Of a stretch of DNA of 20,390 nt, positions 13,263 to 20,390 are shown one piece after another (the first letter of the stretch is position 1; the number at the start of each line of letters is the position of its first letter). Made by a program: the position numbers and the translations under genes. This stretch comes from Anaerolineaceae bacterium (lineage in GTDB: Bacteria; Chloroflexota; Anaerolineae; Anaerolineales; Anaerolineaceae). Location of the stretch: the NCBI GenBank assembly GCA_003448875.1, contig DLXG01000034.1:1-20390 (forward strand), in the 5' to 3' direction. The notes beneath the pieces are model-generated. The model worked only from the letters and a program-made list of their open reading frames with translations, was not told the origin of the DNA and did not search any database.

Positions 13263-15774
13263 ATGCTTCAGTGGTTTCTTTTATTTCGCTTTCTTCACTC
13301 TTTTCTGTCTTCTTCACTGAATGCCTCTTCGCTCGAGCGGTTTCTTTGTGCGGTTTGGGTCCGAGCGCAATTTCCAGAACCTGATCCATGTGGGTGACCG
13401 GTTTAATTTGTAAGTCCTGGCGAACCTTCTTGGGTAGATCAATCAGGTCTTTCATATTCCTTTCGGGCAGAATGACAATCTTCAAACCTGCCCTATGGGC
13501 AGCCAGTACCTTTTCACGCACTCCACCAACAGGCAGAACCCGCCCCCGCAGGGTGATCTCTCCAGTCATACCCACATCCTTGGAAACACCCCGCTCGGTG
13601 AATGCGGAAATCAAAGCCGTCGCTATCGTAATACCCGCACTCGGCCCATCTTTTGGAATTGCTCCTTCAGGTATATGAATGTGAATATCTAACCTTTCAA
13701 ATACCTCTGGATCAATTTCCAGTTCTCTGGCACGTGATTTGAGATAGGATAAAGCAGCCTGCGCCGATTCCTGCATCACCTCTCCAACCTGACCAGTAAT
13801 TTGCAGGTTACCCTTCCCCTCCAAAACCGCCACTTCTACCGGCATAATCTCACCGCCGTTTTCAGTCCACGCAATGGCCGTGGCTACTCCAACCTCATCT
13901 TTTTTCTCGGCTTCGGTCATAAAGAATTGGGGAGGCCCTAAAAACTTTTCAACCAGCTCCGGTTGCAGACGGTGCGGGTAAGGTTTCCCTTCCGATTTTA
14001 ACCTGGCCAGTTTACGGCACATCCTGCCAATTTCACGCTCTAAATTACGAACACCCGCTTCATAAGTATATTCACGGATAATTTTCCGCAACGTCTTTTC
14101 CTGGAACTTGATGTCTTCCCCTTCAAGGCCGCTTTCTTCCAACTGACGGGGTATCAGAAAGCGGTAAGCAATTTCCAGTTTCTCCTCTTCAATATATCCG
14201 GGGAATTCGATTATTTCCATGCGGTCCATCAAGGCCGGTGGAATAGTAGCCAGTGTATTTGCCGTAGTAATAAACATGACCTTGGAAAGATCATAAGGTA
14301 ATTCGAGATAATGATCTGAAAAGGCATGATTTTGCTCCGGATCCAATACCTCTAAAAGTGCAGCAGAGGGATCACCTCGAAAGTCTGAGCCCAGTTTGTC
14401 AATTTCATCCAGCATGAACAGCGGATTGATGGTTCCTGCCCGACGCATGGTTTGCAAGATCCGCCCCGGCATTGCCCCAATATAAGTGCGGCGATGACCA
14501 CGAATTTCAGCCTCATCTCTTACCCCACCCAAAGATACCCGCACAAACTTGCGGCCCAGCGCCTCGGCGATGGATCGCCCCAGTGAGGTTTTGCCGGTAC
14601 CCGGCGCACCTACAAAGCACAATATTGGCTGTCTCAGCCGCTTCGGTTTGAGGCTGCGCACGGCAATGTATTCAAGGATGCGATCTTTGGCTTTGCCCAG
14701 TCCGTAATGATACTTTTCCAAAACCTTCGCCGCATTCGCAACATCCAGATTATCCTCTGTTTCCTGTACCCAAGGCAGTTCTAAAATCCAATCCAGATAG
14801 GTGCGGATGATACCCACTTCGGGCGCCATGGAAGGCATTTGCGAAAGCCGATCAACCTCTTTGAGGGCAACCGCGCGTACCTCATCGGGCATGGGCGTCG
14901 CCAGAATCTTCTCCCGCAATTCGGTTACTTCACGGCTAAAAATATCCCCTTCCCCCAATTCGGTCTGAATGGCTTTCATTTGCTCCCGCAGGTAGAACTC
15001 TCGCTGGCTGCGGTCTACTTCACTTTGAACTCGATTCTGGATCTCATCCTCTAACTGTAATACATCCAGCTCTTGCGCCAGCAGCCAGTTAACCCTTTTT
15101 AGCCGCTCAACCGGGTCGACCAGTAAAAGCAATGCCTGCCTTTCGCTGTGCGGAAGGGAAATCGCTGTTGCTACCATATCGGCCAGCCAGCCCGGTTCGT
15201 GAATATTCAATGAGAACAAGTGTGCTTCTTCCGGCAGGCTGCGGTCTAATTGAACACATCTCTCAAACAAATCGCGGGTGGTACGCATCAAGGCTTCCGT
15301 TTGTCGGCCGATTTTGGAAGGCTCGACAATCGGCCGGGCGCGCACCCGGTAATACGGCTCGGTTTGAACAAATTCAACAATTTCTACTCTGCGCCGGCCT
15401 TGTATCAATGCCGAATTGTTCCCGTCCGGGATATTCAATAAACGTCCTACGGCAATTTCAACACCGATGGGCAAGAAGTCCTCCGGTTGAGGATCTTCAA
15501 CCTCAGCGTCCTTCATCACCAGCGCGATCATGGTCTCAAAATTGAATTGAGCCTCTTCGATTGCCTGTAAATTGGATCCCGGTACGATAAAAATCGGAGA
15601 CACCATGCGTGGATAAATCACCATATCCCGCATGATAAGGGCCGCACATTCAATCAAACCATTTTCATCCGGCTCTGCATCAGGCACCTGATAAAGCTCC
15701 TCTGTCCGTTGATGCAAGGACGAAGAGAACTCCTCAAAATCACTGTCTTTGGGTAACCAGTTATCTTTTTTCAT
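13261..15774 (-). CDS. lon: ATP-dependent protease Lon
   Basis: Lon degrades misfolded and regulatory proteins in the cytoplasm as a hexamer. The reading frame gives 837 residues from the ATG at 15772-15774, or 840 from a GTG at 15781-15783 just after the folC stop; neither has a strong ribosome binding site. In the 840 numbering the N-terminal substrate domain covers about 35-245. A coiled region follows, then the AAA+ module with GAPGTGKTS (K398) and DEIDKLGSDFRGDP. The protease domain has PKDGPSAGI with catalytic S715 and GGVREK with K758, 43 residues apart as in E. coli Lon (S679/K722). A highly charged tail of about 30 residues ends the protein. It is co-transcribed with and probably translationally coupled to folC. 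Confidence 0.97.
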   Translation of the reverse strand: MKKDNWLPKDSDFEEFSSSLHQRTEELYQVPDAEPDENGLIECAALIMRDMVIYPRMVSPIFIVPGSNLQAIEEAQFNFETMIALVMKDAEVEDPQPEDFLPIGVEIAVGRLLNIPDGNNSALIQGRRRVEIVEFVQTEPYYRVRARPIVEPSKIGRQTEALMRTTRDLFERCVQLDRSLPEEAHLFSLNIHEPGWLADMVATAISLPHSERQALLLLVDPVERLKRVNWLLAQELDVLQLEDEIQNRVQSEVDRSQREFYLREQMKAIQTELGEGDIFSREVTELREKILATPMPDEVRAVALKEVDRLSQMPSMAPEVGIIRTYLDWILELPWVQETEDNLDVANAAKVLEKYHYGLGKAKDRILEYIAVRSLKPKRLRQPILCFVGAPGTGKTSLGRSIAEALGRKFVRVSLGGVRDEAEIRGHRRTYIGAMPGRILQTMRRAGTINPLFMLDEIDKLGSDFRGDPSAALLEVLDPEQNHAFSDHYLELPYDLSKVMFITTANTLATIPPALMDRMEIIEFPGYIEEEKLEIAYRFLIPRQLEESGLEGEDIKFQEKTLRKIIREYTYEAGVRNLEREIGRMCRKLARLKSEGKPYPHRLQPELVEKFLGPPQFFMTEAEKKDEVGVATAIAWTENGGEIMPVEVAVLEGKGNLQITGQVGEVMQESAQAALSYLKSRARELEIDPEVFERLDIHIHIPEGAIPKDGPSAGITIATALISAFTERGVSKDVGMTGEITLRGRVLPVGGVREKVLAAHRAGLKIVILPERNMKDLIDLPKKVRQDLQIKPVTHMDQVLEIALGPKPHKETARAKRHSVKKTEKSEESEIKETTEA

Positions 15775-15783
15775 AATCTGCAC

Positions 15784-17166
15784 TCATGAAATAGGCATGT
15801 GAATGCCAGGATGTCTCTTAACATCGGGACGTTTCAATATATCCCTGAGGAATTTTCGCGCGCCAGCAGCCACAAAGATGCTGCCAGTAACCAGTAAAAG
15901 CGTATCTTCGGAATTAATGCGGTTAACTGCCTGTTCCACTGCGTCTTCAAGAGGGGTGATCACCATTTTTGGTAACGAATAATCCGCTGCCAATTCAACC
16001 AATTGATCGGCATGAAACGAGCGTGGATGGATGGATTGAGTGAAAATGACTTCTTCTGCTCTGGGAAGCAACTCGGCCAACATACCTGTAACATCTTTAT
16101 CATCTGACGCTCCAAAGACGAGAATTAGCCGATGATTTGGAAAGTATTGATTGACTGTTTGAATCAATTTTAATGCTGAATAGCGGTTATGTGCGGCATC
16201 TACCACAATTGGTGGATGAAGATTGAGAACTTCAAATCTGCCCTCCCAACTGACTTGCGATAATCCTTTTTGAACCGCAATCAATGGAATCTCAAAGCCG
16301 TTATTTCTAACCTGATCCAAGGCACAGAGGGCGGTTATGGCATTTTCAATCTGATGATCGCCTAACAGGGGTAATTGAATTTCAAAACTCTCCTGAAATG
16401 GGCCCTTATTTGGACTTATGCTCAATCTCTGATAAACCAATGTCCGTTCCAGCACTTCGGCTCTGTATACTTGATCAGAAATCACGAGTGGTGAACTCCT
16501 ATCTGTGGCGATTTTTGCAATCGCCTTCAATGCTTCAGGTTTCTGAGGTGAAGTCACCACCGGTTTGCCGGGTTTGATAATCCCGGCTTTTTCTGTGGCA
16601 ATTTTCTCCAGCGTATCACCAAGAACCTTAGTGTGGTCTAATGAAATAGAGGTTATCACGGATACCAGCGGTGTTACGAGATTGGTTGCATCCAGCCTTC
16701 CGCCTAAACCCACTTCAATTACGGCAACATCCACTTTTTCTTCTGCAAAATACAAAAATCCTGCTGCGGTTGTCAATTCAAAAGTTGTCAGCCGCTCAAT
16801 CTGGTTGACCGCCGGTTTGAGTCTATTAACCACCTCCACCAGCCGGGCAGGAGGAATGGTCTGGCGGTTGATTTGTATCCTCTCGCAGAAGTCCTCTAAA
16901 TGAGGCGAGATATAAAAGCCGGTTTTATACCCAGCCGCCTGCAAAACCGATGCAATCATTGCCGCGGTTGAACCCTTCCCTTTTGTTCCGGCAACGTGAA
17001 TCACCGGATATTGTAAGTGAGGGTTGCCCAAAAAATTCAATAACGCAGCCATTCGGCTGAGGTCAAATTTATCGGCTGAGAATTGTAAATTACGTGTAAG
17101 ACTATAATCTACAAAACTATATAAATAATCCAAGGTGTTTTGGTATTCTTGCGGGTTAAAGTTCAT
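15784..17166 (-). CDS. folC: Bifunctional folylpolyglutamate synthase/dihydrofolate synthase
   Basis: FolC adds glutamate to dihydropteroate and further glutamates to folates, using ATP. It is a Mur-ligase relative. The 460 residues fit the family. The P-loop HVAGTKGKGSTAAM (57-70), the omega-loop region with ISPHLEDFCERI, the EVGLGGRLDATN motif and EKAGIIKPGKP are all visible, as is the C-terminal HNRYS-type segment (DAAHNRYSAL). A promoter is seen at 17197-17225, and lon follows directly, so folC is the first gene of a two-gene unit. GGA-rich sequence before the ATG is a modest ribosome binding site. Whether both activities are present cannot be decided from sequence alone. Confidence 0.95.
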   Translation of the reverse strand: MNFNPQEYQNTLDYLYSFVDYSLTRNLQFSADKFDLSRMAALLNFLGNPHLQYPVIHVAGTKGKGSTAAMIASVLQAAGYKTGFYISPHLEDFCERIQINRQTIPPARLVEVVNRLKPAVNQIERLTTFELTTAAGFLYFAEEKVDVAVIEVGLGGRLDATNLVTPLVSVITSISLDHTKVLGDTLEKIATEKAGIIKPGKPVVTSPQKPEALKAIAKIATDRSSPLVISDQVYRAEVLERTLVYQRLSISPNKGPFQESFEIQLPLLGDHQIENAITALCALDQVRNNGFEIPLIAVQKGLSQVSWEGRFEVLNLHPPIVVDAAHNRYSALKLIQTVNQYFPNHRLILVFGASDDKDVTGMLAELLPRAEEVIFTQSIHPRSFHADQLVELAADYSLPKMVITPLEDAVEQAVNRINSEDTLLLVTGSIFVAAGARKFLRDILKRPDVKRHPGIHMPIS

Positions 17167-17196
17167 TACTCATCCATTTTCCTTAAACTTACCTGT

Positions 17197-17225
17197 ATTG
17201 TAATCAAGCAAAACCTTTTTCACAA
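17197..17225 (-). promoter_or_regulatory. Sigma-70-type promoter of folC-lon
   Basis: The minus strand reads TTGTGA (17225-17220), a 17-base spacer, then TACAAT (17202-17197). The start would lie about 25 bases before the folC ATG. It faces away from the DUF503 promoter, and the two share the words TTGCTTGA and GATTACAATA. Confidence 0.65.
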
Positions 17226-17242
17226 GATTATGATCATCTTGC

Positions 17243-17270
17243 TTGACGCAGATTACTGCCCGATTACAAT
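17243..17270 (+). promoter_or_regulatory. Sigma-70-type promoter of the DUF503-SDR unit
   Basis: TTGACG (17243-17248), a 16-base spacer, and TACAAT (17265-17270) form a good promoter with a start near 17277 and a leader of about 11 bases. The spacer contains GCAGATTACTGC (17248-17259), a small inverted repeat that could be an operator. Confidence 0.65.
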
Positions 17271-17287
17271 AGTACCAGGACTCAAAA

Positions 17288-17575
17288 ATGCCCACCATTG
17301 GATTGTTAGTGCTACACATTCATTTGCCCTACTCCCTTTCTCTAAAACAGAAGCGGAGTTTGCTGAAGTCGCTGCTCAACCGCTTGCACAAAGAATTCAA
17401 CATCTCCGTTGCAGAAATTGGATTGAACGACCACTGGCAGGAAAGCTTGATTGCATGTGCGCTGGTTTGTAACGATTGTGCTTTCGCAAACCAATCATTA
17501 CAAAAAGTTCACACGTTTGTTGAAGAGCAGTTTCCAAATTTGCCCATTTTGGATCACCGCATTGAATGTTTCTAA
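17288..17575 (+). CDS. DUF503 protein (YlxP-like)
   Basis: This 95-residue protein has the DUF503 pattern: GLLVLHIHLPYSLSLKQKRS at the start, then LLNRLHKEFNISVAEIGLNDHWQ and, near the end, a helix before the last strand. In Firmicutes YlxP is encoded in the nusA-infB-rbfA region and is thought to act in ribosome-related work, but its molecular role is not established. The start has AGGA (17277-17280) seven bases before the ATG. The SDR gene follows after 18 bases, so they probably share a transcript. This placement, away from infB, gives no further clue to function. Confidence 0.88.
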   Translation: MPTIGLLVLHIHLPYSLSLKQKRSLLKSLLNRLHKEFNISVAEIGLNDHWQESLIACALVCNDCAFANQSLQKVHTFVEEQFPNLPILDHRIECF

Positions 17576-17593
17576 GCGAAAGGATTTGCAGCA

Positions 17594-18385
17594 ATGGATT
17601 TGAACTTACGCGATAAAATCGCCCTTGTCACCGGGGCCAGTCGTGGGTTGGGATTTGCAACCGCTTTAATGCTGGCGGAGGAAGGTGTTCGGGTTGCCTT
17701 GAACAGCCGAAACCCGGAGATGTTAGAAACAGCCGCTCAAAAAATAAAAAGTTTGACCGGCTCACCAGTCTTAGCCTTGCCGGGTGATGTGGCAAAACCG
17801 GAAACAGCCAGCCTCTTGATTGAAAAAGTCATTCTGGAATGGGGCAGGTTGGACATTCTCATCACCAATGCCGGCGGGCCGCCTGCGGGCAAGTTTGAGA
17901 CATTTAATTTTGAAGACTGGCAGAATGCAGTCAACCTTAACTTCCTTTCGGCTGTTTCGTTGATTCGAGCAGCCTTGCCGCATCTCCGCAGATCCCCTTC
18001 GCCGGCAGTTCTCACCATCACTTCTATCTCAGTCAAACAGCCCATTGATGGACTGGTACTGTCGAATAGCGTCCGGGCAGCAACCATTGGTTTAACGAAA
18101 AGCCTTGCTCTTGAATTGGGCAAAGATGGCATTCGTTTCAATTCAATTTTACCCGCTTGGACAGCCACAGAACGGGTTGAACAGCTGTTGCAACACCGCG
18201 CTCAAACCAACAATACCACTGTTGAAGAAGAAAGACAAAAAATTGCCTCTCAGATCGCTCTGGGACGTCTGGCTGACCCGCAGGAATTTGCGCGGGTGGC
18301 TGTTTTTCTGGTTTCACCGGCTGCCAGTTACATCACCGGAAGCATGATCGCAGTAGATGGGGGGTTCTATCGCGGCACGATATAA
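17594..18385 (+). CDS. Atypical short-chain dehydrogenase/reductase lacking catalytic Tyr and Lys
   Basis: This 263-residue protein has the SDR Rossmann fold: cofactor motif TGASRGLG (13-20), GDVAKPE, TNAGG (91-95) in place of NNAG, NLNF (114-117), and the C-terminal TGSMIAVDGGF. The active-site region reads ITSIS (142-146), then LSNSVRAATIGLTKSLA. Counting back from the helix, the YxxxK positions are S157 and R161, so both catalytic Tyr and Lys are replaced, although Ser144 is kept. This matches a known divergent subgroup annotated as beta-ketoacyl-ACP reductase-like with an imperfect tetrad. AAAGGA precedes the ATG. It could be a non-enzymatic cofactor-binding protein or use another mechanism; the substrate is unknown. 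Confidence 0.88.
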   Translation: MDLNLRDKIALVTGASRGLGFATALMLAEEGVRVALNSRNPEMLETAAQKIKSLTGSPVLALPGDVAKPETASLLIEKVILEWGRLDILITNAGGPPAGKFETFNFEDWQNAVNLNFLSAVSLIRAALPHLRRSPSPAVLTITSISVKQPIDGLVLSNSVRAATIGLTKSLALELGKDGIRFNSILPAWTATERVEQLLQHRAQTNNTTVEEERQKIASQIALGRLADPQEFARVAVFLVSPAASYITGSMIAVDGGFYRGTI

Positions 18386-18451
18386 TTTGGACAAAATCGG
18401 GTAAAATAAAACATCCTCATTTACCGGTGTTATCAGGCAAAGGGAATTTTT

Positions 18452-20359
18452 ATGAAAAGAGAGATGCTTATCAAGCGCTTAGAGCGGATCTTGCCAACAG
18501 TAGAAAAACCCGGTCGGTATGTCGGCGGAGAACTGAATGAGATCCGCAAAGATTGGGACTCGGTCAGGACGCATGTTGCTCTGGCCTTTCCGGATATATA
18601 CGACATTGGAGTTCCCAATCTGGGTTTGACGATTCTCTACCACATCCTCAACCAGCGGACGGATGTCCTCGCCGAGCGGGTTTATTTGCCGTGGATTGAT
18701 ATGGAAACTGCCATGCGTCAGCATGGCATTCCTCTTTATTCGCTGGAATCAAAAACGCCTGTCAGGCAATTTGATATCCTCGGAATCACACTTCCTTACG
18801 AGACCCTTTATACAAATGTTTTGAACTTATTGGATTTAGCCGGCATTCCGCTTCACAGCAGTGAACGCACCATTCAAGATCCGTTGGTCATAGCCGGCGG
18901 TCATGCTGTCTTCAATCCAGAACCCATCGCGCCATTCTTTGACGCATTTGCAATCGGTGAGGGAGAAGAAATCATTCACGACATCATAAACGCCTATCAG
19001 GAATGGAAAAAACATCCAACTTCCCGCCAGAGTTTACTGGCAGAACTGGCAAAAATCGAAGGTGTTTATGTCCCTTCTTTTTATGAACCCGAATACAAAG
19101 AAGATGGAACGATCCGGGCAGTTCACCGTCTGCAACCCAATGCGCCTTCCGAAATCAAAAAGCGGCTGGTAGCTCAATTACCCAAACCTCCAACTCGCTT
19201 CATTGTGCCGTCGGTGAGTGTCGTTCATAACCGCGTTTCAATCGAAATTATGCGTGGCTGCACGCGCGGATGCCGTTTCTGCCACGCGGGCATGGTGACC
19301 CGTCCGGTGCGCGAGCGAAGTGTGGATGAAATTGTCTCGGCTGTCCGGGAGGCTCTGGACGCAACCGGTTTTGAAGAGGTGGCTCTTTTATCGCTTTCCT
19401 CTTCTGACTACACACACATCCTAGATCTGGTCAGCCGTGTCGCCGCTGAGACCAGCGATCACTACCTGACCATTTCCCTTCCCTCTCTGCGAATTGAGTC
19501 GTTCTCTGTAAACTTGATGGAAAAACTGCGCGGTTCACGGCAGGGTGGTTTTACACTTGCTCCAGAAGCCGCCACAGAGCGAATGCGTAATATCATCAAC
19601 AAACCCATTTCCACCCAACAGCTATTAGACACCGCTCGCGAAATTTACTCCCGCGGTTGGACAACCATCAAACTTTACTTCATGATCGGCCACCCTTCTG
19701 AAACGATTGAGGATGTGCAGGCCATTGCTGACCTGTGTAAGGCAGTCCTGAACGAAGGCCGCAAAATCATCGGCAAACGCGCCAATCTTCACGCTGGTGT
19801 AAGCACCTTTGTGCCTAAACCGCATACACCTTTCCAGTGGGTCGCCTGCGATACGATCGAGCAAATCGAAGCCAAACAAACCTTGCTCAAACGCGAACTG
19901 CGCGGAGCGGGTCTAAAACTTACCTGGAATAATCCGTATGAAACCCTAATGGAAGCCTGGCTTTCACGGGGGGACAGACGTATAGCCGCCGTTATTGAAA
20001 CCGCCTGGCGGTTAGGCGCGAAATTCGATGCCTGGCAGGATCAGTTTGACTTCCAAATCTGGCAGAAAGCCTTTGAAACTCATGGACTTGACCCGGCTTT
20101 TTACACCCATCGTCAAAGGTCGGAGGATGAAATTTTCCCATGGGATCACATCTTCAGCGGGGTGCGCAAAGCCTATCTATTGAGTGAGTACCATGCTTCT
20201 CTGTTAGAAAAAACCCAAAATGATTGCCGGCAAGGTTGTTTCGCCTGCGGGATTCTTCCGAAATACGCCGATATTCGCAGAAACAATCCCGGCAGCCATT
20301 GGAAATGCCCGGAAGTTCCCCGTCGCCCGATCAAAGTCAACATCGAGCAACCCGCCTAA
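18452..20359 (+). CDS. B12-binding-type radical SAM protein, TIGR03960 family
   Basis: This 635-residue protein matches the TIGR03960 family in overall pattern. The N-terminal part (about 1-240) resembles a Rossmann/B12-binding-like domain, with FPDIYDIGVPNLGLTILYHI and VIAGGHAVFNPEPIAPFFD. The radical SAM core carries the CxxxCxxC cluster at C270, C274 and C277 (RGCTRGCRFCHAG) for the 4Fe-4S centre that cleaves S-adenosylmethionine, and GGFTLAPEAATERMR. The C-terminus holds further cysteines, C592, C596, C599 and C619, that could bind another metal centre. AAAGGG lies upstream of the ATG. The DUF2344 partner is often next to or fused with this family, and a gene starts 9 bases downstream. 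The reaction is not known. Confidence 0.93.
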   Translation: MKREMLIKRLERILPTVEKPGRYVGGELNEIRKDWDSVRTHVALAFPDIYDIGVPNLGLTILYHILNQRTDVLAERVYLPWIDMETAMRQHGIPLYSLESKTPVRQFDILGITLPYETLYTNVLNLLDLAGIPLHSSERTIQDPLVIAGGHAVFNPEPIAPFFDAFAIGEGEEIIHDIINAYQEWKKHPTSRQSLLAELAKIEGVYVPSFYEPEYKEDGTIRAVHRLQPNAPSEIKKRLVAQLPKPPTRFIVPSVSVVHNRVSIEIMRGCTRGCRFCHAGMVTRPVRERSVDEIVSAVREALDATGFEEVALLSLSSSDYTHILDLVSRVAAETSDHYLTISLPSLRIESFSVNLMEKLRGSRQGGFTLAPEAATERMRNIINKPISTQQLLDTAREIYSRGWTTIKLYFMIGHPSETIEDVQAIADLCKAVLNEGRKIIGKRANLHAGVSTFVPKPHTPFQWVACDTIEQIEAKQTLLKRELRGAGLKLTWNNPYETLMEAWLSRGDRRIAAVIETAWRLGAKFDAWQDQFDFQIWQKAFETHGLDPAFYTHRQRSEDEIFPWDHIFSGVRKAYLLSEYHASLLEKTQNDCRQGCFACGILPKYADIRRNNPGSHWKCPEVPRRPIKVNIEQPA

Positions 20360-20368
20360 GGCTGAAAC

Positions 20369-20390
20369 ATGTTGCGCTTCCGCATTTGTT
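20369..20390 (+). CDS. Start of a further gene, possibly DUF2344 (TIGR03936), cut by the window edge
   Basis: An ATG follows the radical SAM stop by 9 bases, with AAGG (20358-20361) upstream. Only seven codons are visible, reading MLRFRIC. DUF2344 proteins usually begin with a short basic-hydrophobic strand of this kind and commonly follow TIGR03960 genes. The identification rests on context and seven residues, so it is weak. Confidence 0.4.

Noticed and set aside
15132..15545. 137-codon open frame antisense to lon
   Set aside because: It is opposite the Lon N-terminal domain, Arg/Pro/Ser-rich in the way of antisense shadows, with no family match.
17140..17472. 110-codon open frame across the folC-DUF503 gap
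   Set aside because: It runs through both divergent promoters and overlaps the DUF503 gene in another frame, which has a clear family match.
1..20390. CRISPR array, tRNA/rRNA, transposon or phage genes
   Set aside because: No repeat-spacer series, no tRNA-like or rRNA-like segments, and no transposase or integrase were recognised on reading both strands. The short gaps between genes leave little room for them.

Overview
The window reads as core chromosome of a bacterium with moderate GC content. Gene content and order suggest a Chloroflexota member, most likely Anaerolineae. This is inferred from the mix of PknB-type kinases, a RecG with a long N-terminal extension, a TIGR03960-type radical SAM protein, and a SepIVA-like coiled-coil gene after coaD. 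No rRNA or tRNA gene, CRISPR array, insertion sequence or prophage gene was found. All intact genes look functional, with no frameshift or pseudogene.

Layout. (1) 1-741, minus strand: N-terminal part of a Ser/Thr protein kinase that runs off the left edge and appears to start at a CTG codon. (2) 742-1092: a 351-bp divergent regulatory region with a good minus-strand promoter for the kinase and a strong 17-bp-stem hairpin in the glnA leader. (3) 1093-2511, plus strand: glutamine synthetase with Phe at the adenylylation site. (4) 2515-4463, minus strand: an operon of Ca2+/H+ antiporter, membrane-anchored SH3b protein and DUF971 protein. (5) 4567-6353, plus strand: a second kinase, of HCD (non-RD) type, followed by rpe. 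(6) 6379-6561, minus strand: rpmB, whose terminator lies inside the 3' end of rpe. (7) 6690-13233, plus strand: Asp23 protein, FakA-like protein, DegV/FakB-like protein, recG, coaD and a coiled-coil SepIVA-like gene, ending at a terminator shared with lon. (8) 13261-17166, minus strand: folC then lon. (9) 17288-20359, plus strand: DUF503 protein, an atypical SDR without catalytic Tyr/Lys, and a TIGR03960-type radical SAM protein. A further gene begins at 20369.

The run kinase, rpe, rpmB, Asp23, FakA-like, recG strongly resembles the prkC-rpe-rpmB-yloU-yloV-recG neighbourhood of Firmicutes, and coaD plus the coiled-coil gene resembles an actinobacterial neighbourhood. Functional themes are Ser/Thr kinase signalling, nitrogen assimilation, fatty-acid activation, coenzyme A and folate synthesis, replication repair and proteolysis. 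I see no clearly new multi-gene system. The points most worth a second look are the glnA leader hairpin with the Tyr-to-Phe change in GlnA, the SepIVA-like protein, the SDR lacking catalytic residues, and the probable CTG start.
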